In this document: positions 43,107 through 51,929 of the stretch, piece by piece | Position numbering within the stretch: the first letter of the stretch is position 1 | Layout: every line of letters begins with the position of its first letter | Assembly (NCBI GenBank): GCA_963762965.1 | Contig: CAVXME010000001.1 | Span: 806,001 to 870,000 of the forward strand | Direction: 5' to 3' | Length of the DNA: 64,000 nt | DNA from: DATBAX01 sp963762965 | GTDB taxonomy: Bacteria > Acidobacteriota > Terriglobia > Terriglobales > Acidobacteriaceae | The notes under the pieces: generated by a model | What the model saw: only the letters and a program-made list of their open reading frames with translations | Database searches by the model: none | Told to the model about the DNA's origin: nothing | Made by a program: the position numbers and the translations under genes

Positions 43107-44219
43107 TTACAAAGTCCGCTTGAACAGTGGCGTCGCAATCGCCAGCGCAATGATCGCGAACAGCGACAAATACATCATGTCCGGCCAGATCGCTACAAAC
43201 CCTGTTTCCTTCAGCAACAACGACTTGAATCCATGTACCGCAAATGTAAACGGATCTACCTTGGCGATGCCCCGCAGCCAGAACGGAAAAGCCTGGATCG
43301 GATAGACCGCGCCGCTGGGGAAAAACAGCAGCGTATTCAGGATGCCAAAAATCGCCCGCGGCACCAGCGGATCTTCCACCCGCACCACCAGCAGAAACAT
43401 CATGGCGTTCAGCGCCACCGATGTCAGGATGATCATGAGTAGCAATCCCACCGCCGTGGAAAAATTAAACAATGTACCCACGCCGGCCAGCAGCGATCCG
43501 ATCACGGTAATCACAAACCCAACCATCACCGCTTTTACCGCGCTTGACGCATTCAACCCCAGCACCAGCTCGGTCTTAGTTATGGGAGTCACGAGATAGC
43601 CCTCATGCACTCCTCGGGCTTTATCGTCGATGTAAAGCATGCCCCCGCCAATCATCACCGACATAAAGATCGCCAGCGTGATCGACCCCGGCAGCAGAAA
43701 TTTCATGTATTCGATATACGGATACAACTCGACAATCTGTAGAACACTCTGCTGCAACATGCGAGGCTCGACCGTGGGATCGTTCAGCGAACTCGTGATC
43801 TGCGAGAGCTCGTCTTCGAGAGTAGCGCTGATGAAGTTGTCGCTATTGTCCACCAGCAGGGCAATCTGCGGCTGGTCTTTCTCATACACGCGCCGTGAAT
43901 ACTGTGGCGGAATAATCACCGCACCCTGGATCTTGCCGTTGCGCACATCGTCCATCGCTGTTTTTTCGTCGTGATAGTACACTGCTCCGAAAGTCCGTAA
44001 GTTGACGTGTACGGAATCGAAAGCCTCGCGAATCTTCAGCGCCTGCGTGCCGCCATCTTCATCCACTAGGCCCAGCTTCATATCGCGGATCTTCCCGCCA
44101 AACGCATTGCCCAGCACGATAAGTTGCACCAGCGGGAAAATCAACGACACCATCAACAATGCCGGAGACCGAAAGAACTTGCGCATCTCGCGTTCGATAA
44201 TGGCCATCATCCGGTTCAT
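43107..44219 (-). CDS. ABC-2 type transporter permease (YbhR/YbhS-like)
   Basis: 370 residues: one N-terminal transmembrane segment, a large extracytoplasmic domain (about residues 45-170), then five membrane segments (for example SITLAIFMSVMIGGGMLYID and VGLLLMIILTSVALNAMMFLL). GVHEGYLVTPITKTELVLG is the typical coupling segment of ABC-2 exporters. Overlaps the ATPase gene by four bases. Forms the membrane part of the efflux system; its other half may be a homodimer, as only one permease gene is present. Confidence 0.88.
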   Translation of the reverse strand: MNRMMAIIEREMRKFFRSPALLMVSLIFPLVQLIVLGNAFGGKIRDMKLGLVDEDGGTQALKIREAFDSVHVNLRTFGAVYYHDEKTAMDDVRNGKIQGAVIIPPQYSRRVYEKDQPQIALLVDNSDNFISATLEDELSQITSSLNDPTVEPRMLQQSVLQIVELYPYIEYMKFLLPGSITLAIFMSVMIGGGMLYIDDKARGVHEGYLVTPITKTELVLGLNASSAVKAVMVGFVITVIGSLLAGVGTLFNFSTAVGLLLMIILTSVALNAMMFLLVVRVEDPLVPRAIFGILNTLLFFPSGAVYPIQAFPFWLRGIAKVDPFTFAVHGFKSLLLKETGFVAIWPDMMYLSLFAIIALAIATPLFKRTL

Positions 44220-45274
44220 GGCTGCACTCCAGGTCTGGGCGGCATCACGAACCCGTGCGCTTTGACCAATTCATCGCGCAACTGCCGCCCGGTGTAGTGG
44301 ACGAACACATCATCCAGTGTGGTGTTCTGTACGGAAAGAGACTTCACCGTCGCGCCCGCCTGCACCGCCGCTTCCACCAACTCTGTGGTGGTTTTCGAGC
44401 CATCTCCGGTCAACACCCGGTACATACCCGATCCCTGATGTTGTACGGAAGTCACGCTACTCAGCCTGTGCAGGCGCTCTTCCCAATCCGCAGGTGCATG
44501 TTCAAATTGCGCCTCGATGACATTCGATCCCGGCACGCTGGCTTTCAGCGCCGGCGGCGTATCCAAGGCCACGAGTTTGCCGTGATCCACAATCGCAATA
44601 CGATCGCATAGGCGATCGGCTTCGTCCATGTAGTGAGTCGTGATCAGGATGGTCAACTGCCGATGGCTCTTTATATTGGTCAACATTTCCCAAACCGCCA
44701 CGCGTGAAACTGGATCCAGCCCAGTCGTCGGTTCATCCAGAAAAAAGATTCGCGGACTATGCACAAGCCCGCGAGCAATCTCCAGTCGTCTCCGCATTCC
44801 ACCCGAAAGCGTTTTGGTTTGCGCGTCACGCCATTTGGTTAAGTCCACCAGCTCCAGCAGCTCATCGATCGTGTCTTTGCGCTTTTTCGCGGGAACGTCA
44901 TAGAGCTTGGCGTAAATGCTCATGTTTTCCTGCACGGTCAAGTCGAGATCGCTCGTCAATGCTTGAGGAATCACGCCAATTGCGCGCCGCGCGGCATCGG
45001 GATCTCTGCTGACATCATGCCCCGCAATTCGCGCATAACCGGAAGTGATGGGAATGAGCGTGGTCATCATGCGGATCAGCGTGGACTTGCCCGCGCCATT
45101 CGGCCCCAGCAGTCCGAAAATCTCTTCCTCCTTCACGCTGAATGAAACGTCGTCGACCGCCGTGAACTCACCATACTTTTTGACGATATGGTTCACTTCA
45201 ATGGCATCCAGTTCCCCTCCAGGTGTGGTCTTGTCATTCGTCAGCCCGCTCTTGGTTTGCAGATCTGCCATCAC
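44216..45274 (-). CDS. ABC transporter ATP-binding protein
   Basis: 352 residues. Walker A GPNGAGKST (about residues 57-65), signature LSGGMRRRLEIARG, Walker B IFFLDEPT, and the switch His in ILITTHYMDEADRLCD. Followed by a C-terminal domain of about 110 residues as in DrrA/CcmA-type export ATPases. Couples ATP hydrolysis to the ABC-2 permease. Overlaps both neighbours by four bases. Confidence 0.93.
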   Translation of the reverse strand: MMADLQTKSGLTNDKTTPGGELDAIEVNHIVKKYGEFTAVDDVSFSVKEEEIFGLLGPNGAGKSTLIRMMTTLIPITSGYARIAGHDVSRDPDAARRAIGVIPQALTSDLDLTVQENMSIYAKLYDVPAKKRKDTIDELLELVDLTKWRDAQTKTLSGGMRRRLEIARGLVHSPRIFFLDEPTTGLDPVSRVAVWEMLTNIKSHRQLTILITTHYMDEADRLCDRIAIVDHGKLVALDTPPALKASVPGSNVIEAQFEHAPADWEERLHRLSSVTSVQHQGSGMYRVLTGDGSKTTTELVEAAVQAGATVKSLSVQNTTLDDVFVHYTGRQLRDELVKAHGFVMPPRPGVQP

Positions 45275-46368
45275 TGCTGCACCGTCGACGAATTCTGACT
45301 GGTGGTCGTGGCTTTCAACTCGTCCGGTGAAATCAGCACTTCCGCCGTCATGCCCGGAACATAAGCGCCCTTGGGATTATCGAGCCTAACTTTCAGCACA
45401 ATTGTTTTGATGTCCCGCTTGGTGCGGCTGACGTCACGCTGCGTCGCAAAATCGGCTTCTGCGGATTTAAAGAAAACTTTGCCGGAGGTCTTCGTCCCGC
45501 CGGGAAGCCGGACGCGCAGCGTGTCCCCCAGCCCAATGTGATCGGACTCAGTTTCAGGAATCGCGGCGCGCACCCAGGTGTCGCTAAAGTCCACAATGGT
45601 GACAATCGGCTGCCCCGCCGTCAGAACTTCGCCTTCACGCGCAGCTCGCACCGAGACCGTGCCCGTCACCGGCGCATAAATCTTCGTATAACCCAAACGG
45701 ACTTCGGCTTGCTTGCGCTGCTCTTCCGCGTTGGCCAGATCGGCCTGCGTGGCCTCCACCGTGCTTTTTGCCGCAGGAGCCTGGTTAGTATTGGCAATGG
45801 CCATATTCAAATCGGCCTCAGCGGCGCGGACCTGGTCTTTGAAAGACTGTACGGTTGCCTGTTGCGCCGTCAGGTTGCTCTCCGCCTGCACCCGGTCCTG
45901 ATCGGACGCCACTCCCTGGTTCGCCAGTTCGATCATGCGCCGGCTGTCACTCTCCGTGCGCACCAGCGTGGCCTCGGCTTGCGCCAACTGTGATCGGCTG
46001 GACTCCAATTTCGCCCGCGCATTGGCCACGCCACCCGAAGTAGAACCAGAAGTGGCTTGCTCGGTGGACTGCATCTCGGACACTTTGTGACGCAAGCTCG
46101 TGATGTTGGCGGCGGCGGCACGCTCCTCAGCTTCCAGTTCCTGCGGATCGAGCACCGCGATTAAATCTCCCTGCTTGACTTGCGTCCCCTCCTCCACCAG
46201 GAGCTTAATGATCCGGCCCTGCACCTGCGGACTCACAATCACCTGATTCGAATCCACGGTCCCGATCAGTACCAAGTCTTTCTTGCTCGGCGTAGAAATA
46301 ATGTAGTACGCCACCGCAATGGCGCAGATGATACCCAACAGAACAAACACTCGATTGCGTGGGTTCAC
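45271..46368 (-). CDS. HlyD-family membrane fusion protein
   Basis: 365 residues: one N-terminal membrane anchor (VFVLLGIICAIAVAYYII), a split biotinyl-lipoyl domain (VIVSPQVQGRIIKLLVEEGTQV and YAPVTGTVSVRAAREGEVL), a long alpha hairpin (about residues 85-220, coiled coil) and a beta barrel. Bridges the ABC exporter to an outer-membrane channel; no TolC gene is present here. Resembles YbhG/EmrA-type adaptors. Confidence 0.9.
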   Translation of the reverse strand: MNPRNRVFVLLGIICAIAVAYYIISTPSKKDLVLIGTVDSNQVIVSPQVQGRIIKLLVEEGTQVKQGDLIAVLDPQELEAEERAAAANITSLRHKVSEMQSTEQATSGSTSGGVANARAKLESSRSQLAQAEATLVRTESDSRRMIELANQGVASDQDRVQAESNLTAQQATVQSFKDQVRAAEADLNMAIANTNQAPAAKSTVEATQADLANAEEQRKQAEVRLGYTKIYAPVTGTVSVRAAREGEVLTAGQPIVTIVDFSDTWVRAAIPETESDHIGLGDTLRVRLPGGTKTSGKVFFKSAEADFATQRDVSRTKRDIKTIVLKVRLDNPKGAYVPGMTAEVLISPDELKATTTSQNSSTVQQ

Positions 46369-47063
46369 TTTCGTACTCCTTGTATCGTCGAACTCGACAC
46401 TCTCAAACTCGGCCGCTGAAACAAAGCGGCGGAAATAAAATCCAGCACCGCAGCGCGGCGCTCGGCAACGCGCTCGGGAGACATGGGATCTTCTCCCGTC
46501 ATCAACTTCATGACCGGCGCGCTATTAAAGTAAAAAACAATGATCGAAATCATGGACGGAACAAACTGCCGTGGATCCACTTCGCGAAACTCTCCGGAAG
46601 CAATCCCCTGCCGCAATACATTTCCCATCTGATTGAACAGCGGAACAAAATATTGCTTCACAATCCGCACGAATTGCGTGGCGCTGCCCCGGCCCGCGCG
46701 CATCATCTCTCCCTGCACCACCCGCGGATAGGACGGATTCGCGGCAATATAGTCAAAATGCGCGCCCGCGTAGGCGAGAATTTTCTGCGATGGTGTCAGG
46801 TCGCGCGCGAACACCGGCATCACGCTTTCGGTCAGCCCGCCGAACACCTCATCGAGCACCGCGCCGTAGAGCGCCTCTTTATCTTCAAAGTAGTAGTAGA
46901 GCAGCGCCTTGTTCACCCGAGCCGCTTTGGCGATGGCGTCCGTCCGCGCTCCGGAAAGACCTTCCTGCGCGAACTCGCGCACTGCCGCATTCAGGATGGC
47001 GGCGCGACTTTCCGTGGGGCGTCCCCGGGAACCCATGCGCGATTTGGAAGGTACAGCTTGCAT
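46365..47063 (-). CDS. TetR-family transcriptional regulator
   Basis: 232 residues. The N-terminal helix-turn-helix reads SRAAILNAAVREFAQEGLSGAR, then TDAIAKAARVNKALLYYYFEDKEALY, the classic TetR signature with the YYYF helix; the ligand domain follows. First gene of the four-gene export operon, with which it overlaps by four bases, like CecR upstream of YbhGFSR. A near-palindrome directly upstream is a likely autoregulatory operator. Confidence 0.92.
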   Translation of the reverse strand: MQAVPSKSRMGSRGRPTESRAAILNAAVREFAQEGLSGARTDAIAKAARVNKALLYYYFEDKEALYGAVLDEVFGGLTESVMPVFARDLTPSQKILAYAGAHFDYIAANPSYPRVVQGEMMRAGRGSATQFVRIVKQYFVPLFNQMGNVLRQGIASGEFREVDPRQFVPSMISIIVFYFNSAPVMKLMTGEDPMSPERVAERRAAVLDFISAALFQRPSLRVSSSTIQGVRK

Positions 47064-47067
47064 ATAT

Positions 47068-47085
47068 TAATTAACTAGTTAGTTA
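47068..47085. promoter_or_regulatory. Probable TetR operator of the export operon
   Basis: TAATTAACTAGTTAGTTA, an 18-bp palindrome with one mismatched pair, four bases upstream of the tetR start codon. AT-rich inside a GC-rich context, and placed to block the operon promoter. Confidence 0.65.
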
Positions 47086-47177
47086 GATAATATAAGAAAG
47101 AAAGCTTCTCGGCAAGCTATATTTTCTGGAACTTGTCATACCGAGAAGGCTCCTTGTTAGGTCGTTTCGACTCCCGA

Positions 47178-47365
47178 GGGTGCCCCGTTCAAGCTCTGCT
47201 TGAGCGGGTTTCTTGACTGCGGAGGACTTTCGCGGTCAGCGAGTTATCAGCAGGGTGCGTTGAAATCACTGGACCGATAGAAAGAGGACAAATCGCCGTC
47301 AGCCGATCTCGTGTTTCAGGACGAACGAAAAAACCCCGTTCAAGCAGAGCTTGAACGGGGCACCC
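47178..47365. repeat. Long inverted repeat with self-complementary arms
   Basis: The left arm 47178-47207 and right arm 47334-47365 are inverse copies (GGGTGCCCCGTTCAAGC opens the left). Each arm also folds on itself (CCCCGTTCAAGC/GCTTGAACGGGG). About 126 bases lie between, without a gene. The whole 47064-47419 gap holds this element and the tetR control region. Confidence 0.75.
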
Positions 47366-47419
47366 TTTAGATTTCGGATTCTTGTAACTATCTGAGCCAA
47401 GACTCGCCGCTATTGTCCT

Positions 47420-47695
47420 TCATCCCCCGGCTATAGACGGCACCAGCAAAACTTCATCGCCATCCTGAAACGCATACGCCGGGCCGCCCAAAAACCGGAT
47501 GTCTTCCTCATTCACATACACGTTCAAGAACCGCCGGATCTGCCCCGCCTCATCCCGCAGATGCGGCTTCAGATCCGGAAATTTCTGATCCAGCACGGAA
47601 AACAATTCATCCAAATTCGCCGCGCCACAATCCAGCTTGGCGGTCCCGGAGGTATGGCGTCGCAACGCTGTCGGAATCTGTACGGTGATGGTCAT
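47420..47695 (-). CDS. MoaD/ThiS-like sulfur carrier protein
   Basis: 91 residues with a beta-grasp fold: TITVQIPTALRRHTSG, LDELFSVLDQKFPDLKPHL, FLNVYVNEEDIRFL, DGDEVLLVPSIAGG. The C-terminal Gly-Gly is the site of adenylation and thiocarboxylation in this family. It overlaps the threonine synthase gene by four bases, so the two are co-translated. Related carriers serve cysteine synthesis (CysO) or homocysteine synthesis; the pairing with thrC suggests sulfur amino acid work rather than molybdopterin or thiamine. Confidence 0.85.
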   Translation of the reverse strand: MTITVQIPTALRRHTSGTAKLDCGAANLDELFSVLDQKFPDLKPHLRDEAGQIRRFLNVYVNEEDIRFLGGPAYAFQDGDEVLLVPSIAGG

Positions 47696-48957
47696 GCTCC
47701 CACCGCCTCGGCGACCTCGGTTTGTGGAACATCCAGCGCGCGTTCCAGATATTTATTAAACTCGGCGAGCTTGGGCGAGATCGCGTCTTCCTCCTGATAC
47801 TTCCCTGCCAGAACATCGGTGGTCTTCAAACCATTGCCGGTAATGCAGAGCACGGTGGTTTCATCTTCACGAATGCGGCCCGACTCCAACAGTTTGCGCG
47901 TGCAACCTACAGTCACTCCGCCCGCTGTCTCGGTGAACACGCCTTCGGTTTCCGCCAAGAGTTGTATACCTTCCACCACCTGCGGATCGGAAACATCCTC
48001 CGACCAGCCGCCAGTCTTGGTGATGACCTTGATCGCGTAATGACCATCGGCGGGATTACCAATGGCCAGCGATCGCGCGATGGTCGCCGGTTTTTGCGGC
48101 TCGATCTCCGAGTTCCCGGCTTTCACTGCGGTCGAAATCGGCGAGCATCCGGTCGCTTGCGCGCCAAAGAACTTTACTGCTTTAGCTTCGACCAATCCCA
48201 GCTCAATCAGTTCGTCGAACGCTTTCTTGATCTTGCCAATCAGCGATCCGCCCGCCATTGGGCACACAATATTGTCCGGCAGCTTCCATCCAAGTTGTTC
48301 GGCAATCTCAAACCCAACCGTCTTCGATCCCTCCGCGTAATAAGGACGCAGATTCACATTCACGAATCCCCAATGCCGTTCATCGGCGATCTGCGAGCAC
48401 AGGCGATTGACTTGGTCATAGCTTCCCGAAATCCGCACCAGCTTGGCTCCAAAAACCTGGGTGCCGATAATTTTCGCCGGCTCGAGATCGGCAGGAATAA
48501 ATATCCACGACTTGAATCCATTGCGCGCCGCTTGCGCCGCCACGGAATTCGCCAGATTGCCAGTGGACGAGCAGGCAACCGTATCGAATCCAAAACTGCG
48601 TGCATTTGCTAACGCCACTGCAACGACGCGGTCTTTAAAGCTTAGGGAGGGCAAGCAGACCGCGTCGTTCTTGAGGTACAGATTCTTCGCTCCTAGCCGT
48701 AGAGCCAGACGAGGCGCCTCAAGCAGTGGGGTGAACCCGGCGGGTACGGTGGGTTCATATCCTTGTGGAAGTGGGAGTAAATCCGAGTAGCGCCACATGC
48801 TGGGCGGGCCCTGCGCGATGCGTTCGCGGGTAAACTTGCCGCGCACAGAATCGTAGTCGTAGAAGACTTCGAGCGGCGAGAAACAATCCTCGCAGATCGA
48901 CTTGGGCTGGTTGCCCCAACTCTTGTGGCATTCCCTACAGCGCAGTTCATATGTCAT
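47692..48957 (-). CDS. thrC: Threonine synthase (PLP-dependent)
   Basis: 421 residues. Starts with a zinc ribbon (CRECHKSWGNQPKSICEDC, residues 6-24), then the PLP Lys in LPSLSFKDRVVAVAL, the CSSTGNLANSVAAQAA phosphate-binding helix, and GGSLIGKIKKA. Converts O-phosphohomoserine to threonine. Zinc-ribbon threonine synthases of this type are widespread, but some paralogues make cysteate or related products. Its close link to a sulfur carrier makes a sulfur-amino-acid role worth considering. Confidence 0.85.
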   Translation of the reverse strand: MTYELRCRECHKSWGNQPKSICEDCFSPLEVFYDYDSVRGKFTRERIAQGPPSMWRYSDLLPLPQGYEPTVPAGFTPLLEAPRLALRLGAKNLYLKNDAVCLPSLSFKDRVVAVALANARSFGFDTVACSSTGNLANSVAAQAARNGFKSWIFIPADLEPAKIIGTQVFGAKLVRISGSYDQVNRLCSQIADERHWGFVNVNLRPYYAEGSKTVGFEIAEQLGWKLPDNIVCPMAGGSLIGKIKKAFDELIELGLVEAKAVKFFGAQATGCSPISTAVKAGNSEIEPQKPATIARSLAIGNPADGHYAIKVITKTGGWSEDVSDPQVVEGIQLLAETEGVFTETAGGVTVGCTRKLLESGRIREDETTVLCITGNGLKTTDVLAGKYQEEDAISPKLAEFNKYLERALDVPQTEVAEAVGA

Positions 48958-49351
48958 CAGCTACTCTCTTCCATTTATCACGAAGAGAATCGCCGGGGAC
49001 GAGCCTGCCGAAAAGTGTTCCAAAAAACGAAATCCTCTTTCCCTGGGAAAATGAGGAAAAGAGGAACGAGATGCCAGAAAAATCCGCACCCCGAATCTCA
49101 TGTTCCCCCTATACCAGGGCGAGAGTTGACACCGGGCGACCGGGATAGATGATCCCGATCCGGTTGTCGTGGCTTCTTAGGGCTCGTCCCTCAGCCACTC
49201 TTCATGAAATCCAAGGTCTGCTCCGTAGAGCAAACTTGATAAATGGTACTAGGAAGGCCAAGGGGACGTCAAGAAACTTTTGAGAGGTAAACCCGGTGCC
49301 CCGTCCTTGCTCACGCCTTTTGCGAGAGGGCGGGGACACTATCATCGAACT
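48958..49351. other. Gene-free region between ddl and thrC
   Basis: 394 bases with no credible gene. Holds the thrC promoter region and, at 49299-49335, an imperfect GC hairpin (CCCCGTCCTT/GAGGGCGGGG) about 15 bases past the ddl stop that may terminate ddl. No threonine leader peptide or riboswitch was recognised. Confidence 0.5.
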
Positions 49352-50536
49352 CTACCGGCTGTACTGGTTTTTCTTCTTCTCCGCGTGCCGCTCTAGTCCC
49401 AACTCGATTAATCTCTCAATCAATTTCGGATACTCCAACCCCGATGCCGCCCACATCTTGGGATACATGCTGATCGAAGTGAACCCGGGCATGGTATTGA
49501 TTTCGTTCAAATAAATCTTGCGGGTCTTTGGGTCCATCAGAAAGTCCACGCGCGCCAGGCCCGAGCAATCGACTGCCTTGAAAGCGGCGATGGCCAGTTG
49601 CTGAATTTTTTTCGTCTCTGCTTTGGTGATCTTGGCGGGGAGAAAAAGCTGCGAACCTTCGTCGAGATACTTGGCGGTGTAGTCGTAGAACTCTTTGCCG
49701 GGGACGATCTCGCCGGGGAGCGATGCCTTGGGATTGTCGTTGCCGAGGACGGAGCATTCGATCTCGCGGGCTTTTTGTTTCTTGCCGCCCACGCCCTGCT
49801 CGATCACGATCTTGCGGTCGAACTTGGCAGCCTCTACCATCGCTGGATCAAGTTCCTTGCGCTCACGGGCTTTTGAAATGCCCACTGACGATCCCAGATT
49901 CGCGGGCTTCACAAACATTGGATATTTCAGCTTGCTCTCAATAAGTTTCTGGAATTTTTTTGGATTGGCTTCCCACTCGCTGCGCAGGACCGTGACATGC
50001 TTCACAATCGGCAACCCGGCGGCGCGGAAAAGAGACTTCATCACGTCCTTGTCCATGCCGGCGGCCGAGCCGAGCACGCCTGCGCCCACGTAGGGAATGT
50101 CCGCCAGTTCGAGCAGGCCCTGGATGGTTCCGTCCTCGCCGAAGGTGCCGTGGAGCACGGGGAAGATCACGTCCACGTTGATGGCGCGGTCACTGGCGCG
50201 ACGGGCCAATGCATCTGTCTGAAAGGGCGCCAGCGCGTTGCCTTGGCGCTGCGGCTCGGGCGGGACGATGACAGCCTCGCCATGGGCCAGCACGGCCGCG
50301 CTTGAAGTGGCCTCAGGATCTCCGGCGCGCAGGTGCGATTGGCCTGTGGCATCTCCCTTCAACAACTGTTCGGCGTCGCCGGCCGTGACCCAGCGGCCTT
50401 CTTTGGTGATGCCGATGGGCACCACCTCATACTTGCTCTTATCGATGGCGTTGAAAACCGACGCGGCGGAGAGCAGGGAGACTTCATGCTCTCCACTGCG
50501 TCCGCCAAACAGGATGCCTACACGTAGCTTCTTCAT
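49352..50536 (-). CDS. ddl: D-alanine--D-alanine ligase
   Basis: 394 residues from ATG 50536 (a second ATG lies one codon upstream). Makes the D-Ala-D-Ala end of peptidoglycan precursors. Seen: VGILFGGRSGEHEVSLLSA, FPVLHGTFGEDGTIQGLLE, YVGAGVLGSAAGMDKDVMK, KPANLGSSVGISKA, and the metal site NEINTMPGFT. About 30 residues longer than typical Ddl. No other cell-wall gene is adjacent. Confidence 0.93.
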   Translation of the reverse strand: MKKLRVGILFGGRSGEHEVSLLSAASVFNAIDKSKYEVVPIGITKEGRWVTAGDAEQLLKGDATGQSHLRAGDPEATSSAAVLAHGEAVIVPPEPQRQGNALAPFQTDALARRASDRAINVDVIFPVLHGTFGEDGTIQGLLELADIPYVGAGVLGSAAGMDKDVMKSLFRAAGLPIVKHVTVLRSEWEANPKKFQKLIESKLKYPMFVKPANLGSSVGISKARERKELDPAMVEAAKFDRKIVIEQGVGGKKQKAREIECSVLGNDNPKASLPGEIVPGKEFYDYTAKYLDEGSQLFLPAKITKAETKKIQQLAIAAFKAVDCSGLARVDFLMDPKTRKIYLNEINTMPGFTSISMYPKMWAASGLEYPKLIERLIELGLERHAEKKKNQYSR

Positions 50537-50541
50537 CATGA

Positions 50542-50571
50542 TTAGGGTGACCAAGGTTAGAGTGACCATGG
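50542..50571. repeat. Two tandem 15-bp repeats upstream of ddl
   Basis: TTAGGGTGACCAAGG followed by TTAGAGTGACCATGG (13 of 15 match), with a degraded third unit. Just upstream of the ddl start, so in its leader. Confidence 0.55.
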
Positions 50572-50659
50572 CTAGTGTGGACGGTCGGCAGCGCCGCCGT
50601 CAATTGTCAGGGATGACCGACTGGGTTCGCTGGCCGGACAGGCCTGCAAAACGGAGAAG

Positions 50660-50675
50660 TGTTCCACGTGGAACA
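50660..50675. other. parS-like centromere site (ParB-binding palindrome)
   Basis: TGTTCCACGTGGAACA is a perfect 16-bp palindrome that fits the bacterial parS consensus TGTTNCACGTGNAACA at every fixed position. ParB loads at such sites to drive chromosome segregation, and they cluster near the replication origin. It lies in the spacer between ddl and the methyltransferase gene, outside any coding sequence. Confidence 0.8.
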
Positions 50676-50804
50676 TTTTGTACCGGCGGAAGTGTACGTA
50701 CAAAGCACGTATCCGAATGAAAAGAAACGGGAGTACCGGAATGGGAAGATTCGGAGATGGCCCCAGCCGGATACCCGTTCAGCCCCGGAAAGGTAGACGG
50801 GTTA

Positions 50805-51914
50805 CTAGGTCAGCGAAAAGGCGAAATCCATCTCGTAAAGACATCCCTTGCTGCCGGGCCTGAAATATTCTGTCTGGCGGTTGCGGATTCTCGAGACTGC
50901 AGGCGGTTTCTTGCGACGAAGCTTTGGGAAAACGTTCTTGAGAGATTCTGTTAACCCGTCGACTATTTCATCTCTCTTCAGATCTTTTGCACCAATTCGA
51001 CAAACCAATGTTGCTCCCGCAGACAGTAAAGGTGCCGCTCCTTCCCAAGCTTCTTTCAAGAACTTCCAGTATTTCGCGGCACTCAGATAACGGTCGTCCT
51101 TTGAGATTTTTCGGTATGTCGGATTCGGTTCGTTCCCGAGGAACCAAAGCCTCAGCCACTGATCCTCCTCATAACTAGTAACATTAAGATACGGAGGGGA
51201 AGTCACAATCAACTTTACTTTGCCCAGTGACTCAGGGAACAACTTCGCCGCATCTCTGGCATCGCCCAGGGCGACTTCGCCTGTCAACTCTGGAGTGTCT
51301 TCTTTACGTACACGAAATTCTGCGCGATCTCGAAGTAGTTGAAAAACGTTCCTCTTCTTAGGCCATAAGCACTGCCGATTCCAATATGTTATGGAATAGT
51401 CTGGTTTTGTGCTGATCGTCCTTGGCATTTGATTGCTGAAATATGAGCACGACTTGTCCATCTCGCCGTGTAAGGAGCCTAACACCAGCGCAGCAATGAA
51501 TCCGTGCATTGTTGTATCTTCCCACTTCAACACCGACCTCAAGAACAAAAGCTCTCTAAGGGTGGTGTGGTAGAAAGCTCTTCGGAAAAATTGTGGCAAA
51601 GACGAGCACTCATCTTCCAAAGAGCTCTTATCCGTATCCAGGTAGTGCCGTTCAAGAATTGTAATCTCACGCCTGATGTCGGCGAGCCGTGGTACCGCAG
51701 CCTTAGCAGCTGAGATGCAATACGCGACCGGGTTAATATCGATGGCTAGGGCTCTACGTTTTAGTAGTAATCCTTGTAACATGGTCGTGCCTCGTCCGGA
51801 GAAGACGTCGCAAACAACGTCTCCCTTGGAGGAGTATTTCCGGATCTGTTCGTCAGCGAACTCCTCTGGGAACATCGCGAAATAAGGGCATAATGAGTGG
51901 AGGCGATTGCGCAT
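50805..51914 (-). CDS. Site-specific DNA methyltransferase (TSPPY type)
   Basis: 369 residues. SAM-binding motif I is VVCDVFSGRGTT (about residues 33-44), with AIDINPVAYC following; the catalytic motif IV is IVTSPPYLNVTSYE (about residues 236-249). TSPPY is typical of amino-methyltransferases, often N4-cytosine. Motif I precedes motif IV, with about 190 residues between that could hold target recognition. Last gene of a three-gene cassette, 15 bases after the nuclease-like gene. Its AT-rich composition differs from surrounding housekeeping genes. Confidence 0.88.
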   Translation of the reverse strand: MRNRLHSLCPYFAMFPEEFADEQIRKYSSKGDVVCDVFSGRGTTMLQGLLLKRRALAIDINPVAYCISAAKAAVPRLADIRREITILERHYLDTDKSSLEDECSSLPQFFRRAFYHTTLRELLFLRSVLKWEDTTMHGFIAALVLGSLHGEMDKSCSYFSNQMPRTISTKPDYSITYWNRQCLWPKKRNVFQLLRDRAEFRVRKEDTPELTGEVALGDARDAAKLFPESLGKVKLIVTSPPYLNVTSYEEDQWLRLWFLGNEPNPTYRKISKDDRYLSAAKYWKFLKEAWEGAAPLLSAGATLVCRIGAKDLKRDEIVDGLTESLKNVFPKLRRKKPPAVSRIRNRQTEYFRPGSKGCLYEMDFAFSLT

Positions 51915-51929
51915 TTTTGTTTCTCTTGT

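Noticed and set aside
50690..50705. GTACGTAC palindrome close to the parS site
   Set aside because: Too short and common to separate from chance.
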